From Pseudomonas gingeri (GTDB taxonomy: Bacteria; Pseudomonadota; Gammaproteobacteria; Pseudomonadales; Pseudomonadaceae): a stretch of 64,000 bases of DNA. A model generated the notes under the pieces. The model was not told where the DNA came from. It saw nothing but the letters and a program-made list of their open reading frames with translations, and ran no database searches. Where the stretch lies: contig NZ_JACAQA010000010.1 in assembly GCF_013385425.1 (NCBI RefSeq), positions 1 through 64,000 of the forward strand. Reading direction: 5' to 3'. This document shows, piece after piece, positions 33,444 through 41,409 of this stretch (positions are counted from its first letter, which is position 1; every line of letters starts with the position of its first letter). The translations under genes were made by a program, and so were the position numbers.

Positions 33444-34129
33444 AAACAGGCGATTTGCCGACGTTGCCCGGTGAGCACTTGCAAGCTTACCGATTGGTCA
33501 ATTCCAAGTTCCCACCGATTGCCTTGTTCGATGACGTGGCGGACGCGGATGAGTTCGAGGTGCTTTACCAGATTCAGGCCCTCACCAATCCAAGGCTGCA
33601 GAATGAGCTGGGTCGGCTGGAACTGATCCCACGTGGCGAGATCCCCTTCGGCATTCCCGGATGCGCCTACGCGACGGCGCCCTTCACTCACGTCAATCCG
33701 GCGGGGTCGCGGTTCAGCGATGGCAGTTTTGGCGTGCTGTATCTGGCCGATACGATGGAAACGGCACTGGCCGAGGTGCGGCATCACCAGAACCATTACT
33801 GGTCGAAGGTGCAGGGCCTCAACTACGAACGTTTTGTTTTCCGGGGGCTTTCTTGTCAGTTCACTGACGCGGCGATGAAAGATGCCATGTCCATCCCTCT
33901 GGCAGACCCCATTTATGATCCGGATGACTACACCCATTCCCACGCATTGGGGAAGGCGGTCAAGAGTGACCGGTGCCCCGGCCTGCGCTACCGATCCGTG
34001 CGCCATCCGGGCAACCACTGCTGGGCGCTGATGACCCCACGCCCGGTCTTATCGATCATTCAAACCGCTCATTACGAAATGATCTGGAACGGCAAAATCA
34101 CCGGTGTCAACCAGATCACCGGCGCCTGA
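33437..34129 (+). CDS. RES-family NAD-degrading toxin
   Basis: The 230-residue protein has the RES domain: YRLVNSKF with the conserved Arg near 19, LYLADTMETALAEVRHH with the Glu near 110, and LRYRSVRHPGNHCWAL with the Ser near 190. Characterised RES toxins deplete cellular NAD+ and arrest growth unless bound by the cognate Xre antitoxin. The start overlaps the end of the antitoxin gene (ATGGTGA), as is usual. No frameshift or missing motif is seen, so the pair appears functional. Confidence 0.88.
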   Translation: MVKTGDLPTLPGEHLQAYRLVNSKFPPIALFDDVADADEFEVLYQIQALTNPRLQNELGRLELIPRGEIPFGIPGCAYATAPFTHVNPAGSRFSDGSFGVLYLADTMETALAEVRHHQNHYWSKVQGLNYERFVFRGLSCQFTDAAMKDAMSIPLADPIYDPDDYTHSHALGKAVKSDRCPGLRYRSVRHPGNHCWALMTPRPVLSIIQTAHYEMIWNGKITGVNQITGA

Positions 34130-34181
34130 TCGTGATGGTGCGAGAAGCGGGTGTTTGTGGAGCCCCTAAGATCGCCAAGAG

Positions 34182-34225
34182 CTTCGCGGGCAAGTCGGGA
34201 CGCCGAACCGCCTGCTCCTACAGGG
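34182..34225. repeat. degenerate REP pair
   Basis: GCTTCGCGGGCAAG and CCTGCTCCTACAGG fragments of REP sequence follow the RES toxin gene; the element is diverged and incomplete. Confidence 0.6.
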
Positions 34226-34261
34226 TTGTGTCGTACACAAGATTGGTGAGCGGCAGCTTAC

Positions 34262-34347
34262 TGTAGGAGCCGGGCTTGCCCGCGAAGAGGCCGGCGAGCC
34301 TTGCGTCGGTTGTGCGGACGCCATCGCCAGCAAGCCGGCTCCTACAA
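34262..34347. repeat. REPIN
   Basis: TGTAGGAGCCGGGCTTGCCC and its inverted partner CAAGCCGGCTCCTACA surround a short loop in the gap between the RES toxin and the convergent DUF6124 gene. With the fragment at 34182 it fills most of the 248-bp gap. Confidence 0.85.
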
Positions 34348-34377
34348 AATGTGTGTTTCAGGCCTGACTGATCGCGG

Positions 34378-34713
34378 TCAGTTCGTGACGGCGCCAGCCT
34401 GCTCATCCAACACCAAATCCACCCACCGCTGAGCCAACTCGATCAAGTGCACCACCCCCATCGCCACCTGTCGGTTGGAACCGCTCTGGTTGTCGGCGTG
34501 CTCATAGGCCGTGGCCGCTGCCGATTGCAGGACGGCATAGGCGTTGACGAGCGCATCTTCGCGGCTTTTGGATGGCGGCATTGGGTAAGCGCAGGAGGAT
34601 TTCGGACGCTGATGCGGCCCCAGGTCATAGTGTGCGAAAGCACGATCGGCAGCTTGGGGGTCGATGATTTCGGCGCTGGTTGATAGCGGAGGATTGGGCG
34701 TGATCTTGAACAT
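34378..34713 (-). CDS. DUF6124 family protein (paralogue of 4169-4489)
   Basis: The 111-residue soluble protein starts MFKITPNPP like its paralogue. It shares RAFAHYDL near residue 26, AVLQSAAATAYEHADN near 62-77 and VHLIELAQRW near 88. The frame is open upstream, but the family start and the conserved leader point to ATG 34713. The 469-bp gap upstream holds the same leader elements as the first copy: a 26-nt motif, stem-loops and an ~80-nt structured RNA. An additional terminator-like hairpin lies just before the structured RNA. Function is unknown. Confidence 0.75.
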   Translation of the reverse strand: MFKITPNPPLSTSAEIIDPQAADRAFAHYDLGPHQRPKSSCAYPMPPSKSREDALVNAYAVLQSAAATAYEHADNQSGSNRQVAMGVVHLIELAQRWVDLVLDEQAGAVTN

Positions 34714-34770
34714 AGTACAAGTACTCCAAGTGCATGTTTGGGAGCCGCCACCATCGCTGCTAAACGAGGG

Positions 34771-34848
34771 GGTGGCAGCCGTACGCAGGTTAGCAGACCG
34801 GTGCACTAGGAACCCGGCGCGCCGTGAGGCGCCCTGCGCACGACCACC
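34771..34848 (-). ncRNA. structured leader RNA upstream of DUF6124 gene, copy 2
   Basis: Read on the minus strand, GGTGGTCGT (from 34848) pairs with ACGGCTGCCACC (ending 34771). An internal GCGCC-TCAC-GGCGC hairpin and a CCGG...CCGG arm follow the same order as copy 1 at 4025-4110. Loop-side sequences (GCCGGG, ACCGGTC, CCTGCGTAC) are conserved, while stem bases differ in a compensatory way. It lies 57 nt before the start codon. Confidence 0.55.
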
Positions 34849-34863
34849 ATAAAAGCAGGGCCG

Positions 34864-34891
34864 AAAAAAAGCGCCTTGCTGAAGGTGGCGC
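34864..34891 (-). terminator. intrinsic terminator-like hairpin inside DUF6124 leader
   Basis: On the minus strand GCGCC and GGCGC flank an 11-nt loop and are followed by seven T. It lies only 15 nt upstream of the structured RNA, leaving no room for a separate promoter. It therefore looks like an attenuator, or the 3' end of a small RNA starting near 34990. Confidence 0.55.
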
Positions 34892-34927
34892 TGTGCGCCT
34901 AGTTACACGACGAGCTGCTAAACCCGG

Positions 34928-34945
34928 TCACTGAATTGGCAGTGA
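34928..34945 (-). other. stem-loop in DUF6124 leader, copy 2
   Basis: TCACTG pairs with CAGTGA around a 6-nt loop. It is the counterpart of the hairpin at 3922-3941, with the stem kept and one base pair exchanged. Confidence 0.5.
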
Positions 34946-34989
34946 CGAAATCAAGCCTAGTCGCGCAATCAGGCACAAACAAGCGCCCA

Positions 34990-35015
34990 GGATTTTCTAG
35001 GAAATTTCACTCAAG
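34990..35015 (-). promoter_or_regulatory. conserved upstream motif of DUF6124 leader, copy 2
   Basis: Read on the minus strand this is CTTGAGTGAAATTTCC followed by TAGAAAATCC, one mismatch from the motif at 3854-3879 and at the same distance from the downstream RNA. Confidence 0.55.
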
Positions 35016-35078
35016 GGAAAGCGAGTTGTCTTGCTGTTCGAGGTTAACCCCAAAGCTTTTAGCGCTCTGGAGGACCTC

Positions 35079-35169
35079 TTCGCGGGCAAGCACCGCTCCC
35101 ACAGTTTTAAGTCGTACCTGAATACTGCATACGACTGAGAACCTGTGGGAGCGGTGCTTGCCCGCGAAG
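35079..35169. repeat. REPIN
   Basis: TTCGCGGGCAAGCACCGCTC and its inverted partner GAGCGGTGCTTGCCCGCGAA enclose about 40 nt, just past the end of the HlyD-type gene. Confidence 0.85.
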
Positions 35170-35182
35170 CTTTTAGAGATCT

Positions 35183-36043
35183 TCAGGCTCCCGCCGGCTT
35201 GACGATCACCGTGCAGGTAATCCCCGCCGCCAACAGCACCCCGTCCGGCACCTGGTCGATATGAATCCGCACCGGCACCCGCTGGGCCAGGCGCACCCAG
35301 TTGAACGTCGGGTTCACATCCGCGATCAGCTCGCGGCTCTCAGGGTTGTCACGGTCATAGATCCCCCGCGAGATACTCTCCACATGCCCCTTGAGTACCT
35401 GGCCGCTCATCAGTTGCATATCCGCCGGATCACCCACCTGGAGATGCGGCAACTTGGTCTCTTCGAAGAAGCCATACACCCAGAACGAGTTCATATCGAC
35501 CACCGCCATCTTCGCCTCGCCGATCCGCGCATAGTCGCCACGGTGCACATTGAGGTTGGTGACGTAACCGTCCACCGCCGCCCGCACTTCGGTGCGCGCC
35601 AGGTTCAACTGCGCCGCCTCCAGCTGCGCCTGGGCCTGCTGATAGTCGGCCAGGGCCGCGTCGGCGGTGTTGCTGGCGTCGTCGCGGCTTTCCTTGGAGA
35701 TCACCAGGTTGTCCAGGTCGGCGCGGCGATGAGCGTTGAGCTTGCGCATCTCCCAGGTGGCCTTGCGCGAGTCCACCAGCGACTGCGCCTGCTTGACCGC
35801 AATCCGGTAGTGCTCGGGGTCGATGCGCATCAGCAAGTCGCCCTTTTTCACCACCTGGTTATCCCGCACCGGCACCTCCACCACTTCACCGGTGACGTCC
35901 GCCGCGACGTTGATGATATCCGCGCGTACCCGGCCATCGCGGGTCCAGGGGGTTTCCATGTACTGGACCCACAGGACCCGGCCGATCCAGATCGCCAGGG
36001 CCAGGACCAGCAAGGTGGCGATCAGGCTGAAAAGCTTTTTCAT
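35183..36043 (-). CDS. HlyD-family membrane-fusion protein (AaeA/EmrA-like)
   Basis: The 286-residue periplasmic adaptor has one N-terminal membrane anchor (residues 4-24, FSLIATLLVLALAIWIGRVLW). A biotinyl-lipoyl-like segment (VAADVTGEVVEVPVRDNQVVKKGDLLMRID, about 47-76), a helical hairpin (about 80-145) and the second lipoyl half (VRAAVDGYVTNLNVHRGDYARIG) follow. It links an inner-membrane pump to the outer-membrane channel. It follows the DUF1656 gene by 10 bp and is the last gene of the four-gene efflux operon. The closest functional model is AaeA of the p-hydroxybenzoate exporter. Confidence 0.88.
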   Translation of the reverse strand: MKKLFSLIATLLVLALAIWIGRVLWVQYMETPWTRDGRVRADIINVAADVTGEVVEVPVRDNQVVKKGDLLMRIDPEHYRIAVKQAQSLVDSRKATWEMRKLNAHRRADLDNLVISKESRDDASNTADAALADYQQAQAQLEAAQLNLARTEVRAAVDGYVTNLNVHRGDYARIGEAKMAVVDMNSFWVYGFFEETKLPHLQVGDPADMQLMSGQVLKGHVESISRGIYDRDNPESRELIADVNPTFNWVRLAQRVPVRIHIDQVPDGVLLAAGITCTVIVKPAGA

Positions 36044-36053
36044 CAGGTCGTTC

Positions 36054-36254
36054 TCAACGGTAGACAGTGAGCGCCAAGGCGCCGAACAAGCAGCAGAACA
36101 GGCTCAGGCGCAACAGCGCCGGATGCCAGAAAAAACGGTACAGGTCATGGCTGGCGATAAAACGGTCCAGCGCCCAACCAAGCCCGGCCGCGATCAGGAA
36201 CATCAGGGTCATGGTCGGCATATAGACGCCGTGGAAAGCGATTTCACGGGGCAT
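36054..36254 (-). CDS. DUF1656 inner-membrane protein (AaeX-like)
   Basis: The 66-residue protein starts MPREIAFHGVYMPTMTLMFL and has two hydrophobic segments (about 12-30 and 47-64), as in the small AaeX/DUF1656 family always found beside FUSC pumps. Its start overlaps the end of the FUSC gene by 11 nt. The role is thought to be accessory to the pump. Confidence 0.85.
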   Translation of the reverse strand: MPREIAFHGVYMPTMTLMFLIAAGLGWALDRFIASHDLYRFFWHPALLRLSLFCCLFGALALTVYR

Positions 36255-38418
36255 GAGAGAGTCTCAGGTCGGCCAACGGGGATTGCGGGTCCAGCAACGA
36301 GGTGCGGATAAAGTGCAGGTAGCTCTGCACCCGGCGCAGCGCCGAGGTGTCGAAGTGCCGGGCAAAGGGTTCGTCGGTGGACTGGACCCGGCTGATAGCG
36401 TGGTCCACCGCCACCAGGGCGCGCTCCAGGTTGCTCGCGTTGGGCTGGATAAACAGGCGCATCAGCGCCCGCCCCATGACCCGGATCGACTGGCGCCACG
36501 GCTGCGATTCGGCATAGGCCGGGTGCACCGGCAGGATCGCCTGTTCCTTGCGCAGCTCGATAATGGCGTGGCCGACTTCCAGCACCACGAACATCCAGCG
36601 CAACAGTTGGCTCTGCACTTTCGGCTGCCGGACGGCCAGGCCATAGGCCTGGTGCAGCAGGTCGCGGGTGCCGCTTTCAAAGGTCGACCCGAGGCCCTTG
36701 AGCTTGCCGCTGATGGCGAACACCACCTGTTCGCGCAGGTCCTGCTCCAGCCGCCGCCATAGCCAGCGGCTGTTGGGCGGCAGGATGATCGCCCCCGCCG
36801 CCGCGCACACCAGCATGCCAATGACCATGCCGATGTAGTCGTTGATAAAGGCATAGGGGTTGTAGATCGTCAGGTTGTCCGGCACCGAACCGATGCTGAA
36901 AAAGATCAGCAGGCCCAGGCCGACACCCGCGTACGCCGGGCGCGAGGCCAGGAAGGCGCCGAGCACGATCACCGGCGCAAGCGTCAGGCACAGCAGCGCG
37001 AAGCCGTCGATGTAGGGGAAGACGAAGAACATCTCGACAAAACCGATCAACGCCCCGAGCAAGGTGCCACAGGCCATCTGGAACGCCATGCGCTTGGGGT
37101 TCGGCGTGGCCGCCGCCAGGCCGACCGTGGCCGCGGCGACCAGGGTCATGGTCGCCCCGCTCGGCCAGGCGGTTGCCACCCAGTAGCTGCCGAGCACGAT
37201 CAGCACGAAGGCAGCGCGAATCCCCGAGGCCGAGGCCGCCAGCCAGTTGGTTTTCGGTACATAAGGCTCGTCCCACTGTTCGCGTTCGTGGTGGTGATCG
37301 GCCAGGGAGGCATGGGTCAGGGCGTAGCTGTGCAGTTCCTCGACGAAGCGATAAAGCAGTTCATACGCGGTGTGGAAATCCAGCAGGTCGGCTTCGCTCG
37401 GTTCGCTTTGCAGGAAACTCGCCCGCAGGCTGCGTACCTGCTCCGGCAACCCCAGTTTGTAATCGGCCAGGCGGCTCGCCAGGCGCTGGGCATCGGCGTC
37501 GGTCAGGGCGCGTCCGGCAAAATCGTCGAGCAGTTCGCCCAGTCCCGGAAAACCCGGTTCGATGGCCGCCAGCACCTGCGTCCGATCCCGGCTGCGCAGG
37601 CGTTCGAGCAACTGGTGCAGGGCGTTGAAACGGGTGGTCAGGGTCATGAATTCGCTGTTCAGGCGATTGAGCCGGCCATTGCGTCGACGCATGTGCGGGT
37701 CTTCGAACACCGTGACACTGCGCAGGCCCTCAAGCCCCACCGCCTGGGCGATAAAACCGATATTGGCGCTTTCAAACGCCGCGCTGGCATGGGGACCGCG
37801 CAAGCCGGCGCTGACAAATCCGGCAAACACGCCGAAGCGTTGATAGAGCGCATTGCGCATGGCCGCACTGGAGGTCTGCGGCAGGATCGCGGCGCTGACG
37901 AAGGTCGAGCAGACAATCCCCAGGGAGATTTCCAGTACCCGCCATACCGCCGCCATAAAGGCCCCTTCCGGATGGGCCAGGGCCGGCAGGCCGACCATCG
38001 CGGCGGTGTAGCCAGCCAGGACAAAACCGTAGGCGCGGAAGTTGCGGTTGCGTTGCGCGCCGGCCGAGCAAAGCCCGACCCAGATCGCCAGCGCGCCGAT
38101 AAACAGTTCGGTGTACTGGGCGAACAGGGCGATCAGCGCGACCATCACCGCCGACCCGGCCAGGGTGCCGAGGAAGCGGTAGAAACTCTTGGCAAACACA
38201 TGGCCGCTCTGCGGCTGCATCACGATAAACACGGTGATCATCGCGGTGCGCGGCTGCGGCAGTTCCAGGCGCATCGCCAGCCACAGAGTGAGGAAGGCGG
38301 CGGCCAGGACCTTGAAGATATAGATCCAGGTCACGCCGTCGCTACGGGCCCAGTCAAAGAAGCCGCGACGCCATTCCAGGGAGTACAGCCAGCGCACCGG
38401 GGCGGGCAAGGGAGTCAT
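36244..38418 (-). CDS. FUSC-family aromatic-acid efflux pump (AaeB-like)
   Basis: The 724-residue inner-membrane protein has two clusters of hydrophobic helices (about 30-180 and 385-530), separated and followed by soluble helical domains. This is the FUSC (fusaric-acid resistance/AaeB) layout. The sequence PRTAMITVFIVMQPQSGHVFAKSFYRFLGT near residue 55 is typical. I chose ATG 38418, 10 bp after the upstream stop, rather than the longer frame running into the outer-membrane gene. It probably exports aromatic carboxylic acids with the HlyD protein and outer-membrane channel of the same operon. Confidence 0.87.
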   Translation of the reverse strand: MTPLPAPVRWLYSLEWRRGFFDWARSDGVTWIYIFKVLAAAFLTLWLAMRLELPQPRTAMITVFIVMQPQSGHVFAKSFYRFLGTLAGSAVMVALIALFAQYTELFIGALAIWVGLCSAGAQRNRNFRAYGFVLAGYTAAMVGLPALAHPEGAFMAAVWRVLEISLGIVCSTFVSAAILPQTSSAAMRNALYQRFGVFAGFVSAGLRGPHASAAFESANIGFIAQAVGLEGLRSVTVFEDPHMRRRNGRLNRLNSEFMTLTTRFNALHQLLERLRSRDRTQVLAAIEPGFPGLGELLDDFAGRALTDADAQRLASRLADYKLGLPEQVRSLRASFLQSEPSEADLLDFHTAYELLYRFVEELHSYALTHASLADHHHEREQWDEPYVPKTNWLAASASGIRAAFVLIVLGSYWVATAWPSGATMTLVAAATVGLAAATPNPKRMAFQMACGTLLGALIGFVEMFFVFPYIDGFALLCLTLAPVIVLGAFLASRPAYAGVGLGLLIFFSIGSVPDNLTIYNPYAFINDYIGMVIGMLVCAAAGAIILPPNSRWLWRRLEQDLREQVVFAISGKLKGLGSTFESGTRDLLHQAYGLAVRQPKVQSQLLRWMFVVLEVGHAIIELRKEQAILPVHPAYAESQPWRQSIRVMGRALMRLFIQPNASNLERALVAVDHAISRVQSTDEPFARHFDTSALRRVQSYLHFIRTSLLDPQSPLADLRLSHAP

Positions 38419-38428
38419 GACGCGGTTC

Positions 38429-39940
38429 TCAATGATCGAAGGCGGCCAGCACGGCCGGAGGTTTGTTCGCCACGGTGCGGTTCTCGGCCGGTACGTCGTT
38501 GCCCGCGCCCAATCCGCCACCCAGTTCGGTGACCAGTTCGGCATGGGCACTCAGGCGCGCCGCCTGGACCTGCTGTTCGACCTGCTGCTGGTGGAACAGC
38601 AGGGTCTGGGCGTTGAGCACATTGAGGTAGTCGGTCAGGCCGCGTTGGTAGGCGACCATGGCGATGTCGTAGGTTTTCTGCGCCGAGGCCACGGACTGGG
38701 CGGCGAACACCTGCTGCTTGTCCAGGGACTCGCGGCGGATCAACTGGTCGGAAATGCCCTTGAGGGCGTTGACCAGGGTCTGGTTGTATTTCGCCACGGC
38801 GAGGTCATAACCCGCCGCCGCTTCGCCCAGTTCGGCGCGCAGGCGGCCGCCGTCGAAGATCGGCAGGGACACCGCCGGGCCGACGCCATAGTTGAATTTC
38901 TTGCCGGTGAGAAACGCCAGCGGGCCGCCGCCGGTGGCCATGTAGCCGAGGTTGCCGACCAGGTCGATGTTGGGATAGAAGCCGGCGTGGGCGACATCGA
39001 TGCCACGGGCCTGGGCCGCCACTTGCCAGCGACTGGCGACCACGTCCGGGCGCTGGCCGAGCAATTGCGCGGGCAGTGCCGAGGGCAGTTTCAACGCGGT
39101 GTGCAGGGACAGCGACGGGCGTTGCAGCTGCGCACCCTCCCCTGGACCGACGCCAGCCAGGGCGGCCAGCTGGTTGCGGCTCAGGGCGATCTCTTCGTCC
39201 AGCGCATCGAGCTGGCGATGGGTTTCCGGCAGCGGTGTCTCGGCCTGGCTGACTTCGAAATGGGTGCCGATGCCGCCGTTCAGGCGTTTTTGCGCCAGGT
39301 CGAGAATCTGCATCTGCTGCTTGAGGGTGGCTTCGACGATATCGCGCTCGGCGTAGTGCAATGACAGCTGGATATAGGCGTGGACGATGCTGTTCTGCAA
39401 TTCGAGCCGGGCCTGGCGTGCTTCGGCGACGCTCATATGGGCGAGGTCCACGGCCCGTTCGCTGGCGTTGCTTTCGCGACCCCAAAGGTCCAGGGAATAG
39501 CTCAGGCCCAGCCCGGCATTGTTGTCCCAGGTGGTGGTGCTCGCCAACTCGCCGGGGCCGTAGAACTGATCGTTGGCCCAGTTATGCCGTTTGAGCGCGG
39601 CGTCGCCCTTGATCTGCAGCGACTCGGCGGACTCGGCCAACCCGGCCATGGCCCGGGCCTGGCGCACGCGGGCGGCGGCCATGGCCAGGCTCGGACTGCC
39701 CTGCACGGCGCGGTCGATCCACTGGTCGAGTTGGCGGTCGCCATAGGCTTTCCACCACTGCGCGGCCGGCCAGTGCGCGTCGCGCTCGGCGCCCTGGATC
39801 GCCTGGTCGGTCAGCAGGGTATTGGCGGCCAGGGCCTGACCCTGTGGAGCAATACCTCCGGTGCCGATGCAGCCGCTGATAGCCAAGGATAAAGCCCAAA
39901 CACTGAGAGTCTTCAGCTCTCTGCTGATGCGACGCGGCAC
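38429..39940 (-). CDS. NodT/OprM-type outer-membrane efflux lipoprotein
   Basis: This ~503-residue TolC-class channel has a lipoprotein signal with lipobox LAISGC near residues 17-22. The two tandem outer-membrane-efflux repeats appear as helical blocks (WWKAYGDRQLDQWIDRAVQGSPSLAMAAARVRQARA... and LPIFDGGRLRAELGEAAAGYDLAVAKYNQTLVNAL...). The frame is open to 40069, but those extra residues would be translated from a REPIN, so GTG 39940 with AGGA upstream is the likely start. It is the first gene of the efflux operon, divergent from the LysR gene at 40270. Confidence 0.82.
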   Translation of the reverse strand: MPRRISRELKTLSVWALSLAISGCIGTGGIAPQGQALAANTLLTDQAIQGAERDAHWPAAQWWKAYGDRQLDQWIDRAVQGSPSLAMAAARVRQARAMAGLAESAESLQIKGDAALKRHNWANDQFYGPGELASTTTWDNNAGLGLSYSLDLWGRESNASERAVDLAHMSVAEARQARLELQNSIVHAYIQLSLHYAERDIVEATLKQQMQILDLAQKRLNGGIGTHFEVSQAETPLPETHRQLDALDEEIALSRNQLAALAGVGPGEGAQLQRPSLSLHTALKLPSALPAQLLGQRPDVVASRWQVAAQARGIDVAHAGFYPNIDLVGNLGYMATGGGPLAFLTGKKFNYGVGPAVSLPIFDGGRLRAELGEAAAGYDLAVAKYNQTLVNALKGISDQLIRRESLDKQQVFAAQSVASAQKTYDIAMVAYQRGLTDYLNVLNAQTLLFHQQQVEQQVQAARLSAHAELVTELGGGLGAGNDVPAENRTVANKPPAVLAAFDH

Positions 39941-40008
39941 TGCTGCAAATTCCTGGGGTGGGGAGAAAAGCGGTTTTCTGTGAGCACGGGATTGGTCACA
40001 ACGCCGTC

Positions 40009-40084
40009 CTGTAGGAGCAGGGCTTGCCCGCGAAGGGGCACTTGAGGCCGCCAAAAGCTTCGCGGGCAAGCCCTGCTCCTACAG
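40009..40084. repeat. REPIN
   Basis: CTGTAGGAGCAGGGCTTGCC and its inverted partner GGCAAGCCCTGCTCCTACAG surround about 30 nt in the divergent region (39941-40269). The rest of that gap holds the promoters of both directions; no clear operator was identified. Confidence 0.85.
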
Positions 40085-40269
40085 TTATGGGGGTGTTCTT
40101 GAGATTGGAGGGTGCACACAGGTCGGGGCAATTCTAGAGGGCAGCCTGTCAGACGATAAGATGGCCTTTCTGTGAAGCTTTGTTACCGTTAGCGCGATAA
40201 TCCCTTGGTCGTATGCCCATCACCCTGTTACTTCGTGTCACAATTTACCGTCACCCCAGAGAGCCTTCC

Positions 40270-41226
40270 ATGGACACTTTGCAAAATATGCGCGCCTTCA
40301 GTTGCGTGGCCGAAGCCGGCAGTTTCACCGCCGCCGCCGTGCAACTGGACACCACGACGGCCAACGTCTCGCGCGCGGTCTCGGCTCTTGAGGCCCACCT
40401 GCAAACCCGCCTGCTCAACCGTACCACCCGGCGTATCGCCCTGACCGAGGCCGGCAAGCGTTATCTGCTGCGTTGCGCGCAGATCCTGGCCTATGTCGAG
40501 GAAGCCGAGGCCGAGGCCAGTGACGCCCATGCGCGCCCGGCCGGGCAGTTGAAAGTGCACTCGATGACCGGGGTCGGCCAGCATTTCGTGATCGATGCGA
40601 TTGCCCGTTATCGCAAGACCCATCCGGACGTGACCTTCGACCTGACCCTGGCCAACCGCGTGCCGGACCTGCTCGACGAGGGGTATGACGTGTCCATCGT
40701 GCTGGCCAGCGAGTTGCCGGATTCGGGGTTTGTCTCGCAGCGCCTGGGGATCACCTACAGCATCGTCTGTGCCTCGCCGGCCTATGTCAAAGCCAACGGC
40801 TGCGCGCAGCGGCCCAGCGACCTGCTCAACCATGCCTGTTTGCGCCTGGTGAGTCCGGTGATCGCCCTGGACCGCTGGGCCTTCGATGGTCCGGATGGTC
40901 AGGAAGTGGTGAACATTGCGACCTCGCCGTTTCTGGTCAACTCCGCCGATGCGATGAAGGCGGCGATCACCAGCGGCATGGGGGTTGGGGTGTTGCCGGT
41001 GTATGCGGCGATCGAGGGGCTGCGCAATGGAAGCCTGGTGCGGATGATGCCCAGCTATCGGTCCCAGGAGCTGAATGTGTATGCGATCTATCCGTCGCGC
41101 CAGTACCTGGATGCCAAGATCAAGACCTGGGTCGAGCACTTGCGCAGTACATTGCCGGAAATCCTCGCGGGCCATCAGGCCGAGTTGGCGGCGTATGAGT
41201 TGAAAAACGTGCGTATCGCCAACTGA
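40270..41226 (+). CDS. LysR-family regulator (likely of the efflux operon)
   Basis: This 318-residue LTTR of the CrgA/AaeR-like group has an HTH at residues 3-60 (NMRAFSCVAEAGSFTAAAVQLDTTTANVSRAVSALEAHLQTRLLNRTTRRIALTEAG) and an effector domain from about 90. The frame is open earlier, but ATG 40270 with AGAGAG upstream gives the standard N-terminus. It is divergent from the outer-membrane/FUSC/HlyD operon, the same arrangement as aaeR with aaeXAB, so it probably activates that operon in response to aromatic acids. Confidence 0.88.
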   Translation: MDTLQNMRAFSCVAEAGSFTAAAVQLDTTTANVSRAVSALEAHLQTRLLNRTTRRIALTEAGKRYLLRCAQILAYVEEAEAEASDAHARPAGQLKVHSMTGVGQHFVIDAIARYRKTHPDVTFDLTLANRVPDLLDEGYDVSIVLASELPDSGFVSQRLGITYSIVCASPAYVKANGCAQRPSDLLNHACLRLVSPVIALDRWAFDGPDGQEVVNIATSPFLVNSADAMKAAITSGMGVGVLPVYAAIEGLRNGSLVRMMPSYRSQELNVYAIYPSRQYLDAKIKTWVEHLRSTLPEILAGHQAELAAYELKNVRIAN

Positions 41227-41233
41227 ATGTTGT

Positions 41234-41334
41234 TGTAGGAGCGAGCTTGCTCGCGATGGGCGTCAACGATAACGCGGGGCATCTGATACCCCGCGGTGTC
41301 TGGACCACCATCGCGAGCAAGCTCGCTCCTACAA
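41234..41334. repeat. REPIN
   Basis: TGTAGGAGCGAGCTTGCTCG and its inverted partner CGAGCAAGCTCGCTCCTACA, with a CCCCGCGG-containing middle, lie between the LysR and dehydrogenase genes. Confidence 0.85.
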
Positions 41335-41409
41335 AGTCAGAATCCACCGCACAAATCCGACGAAAAATGATAGCGTGCTTGGCATTCCCGCCGTTCGATG
41401 AGCCCTGCG

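Noticed and set aside
39941..40069. N-terminal extension of the outer-membrane efflux protein
   Set aside because: The added residues are encoded by a REPIN and lack a signal sequence; the GTG at 39940 places the lipobox near residue 20.
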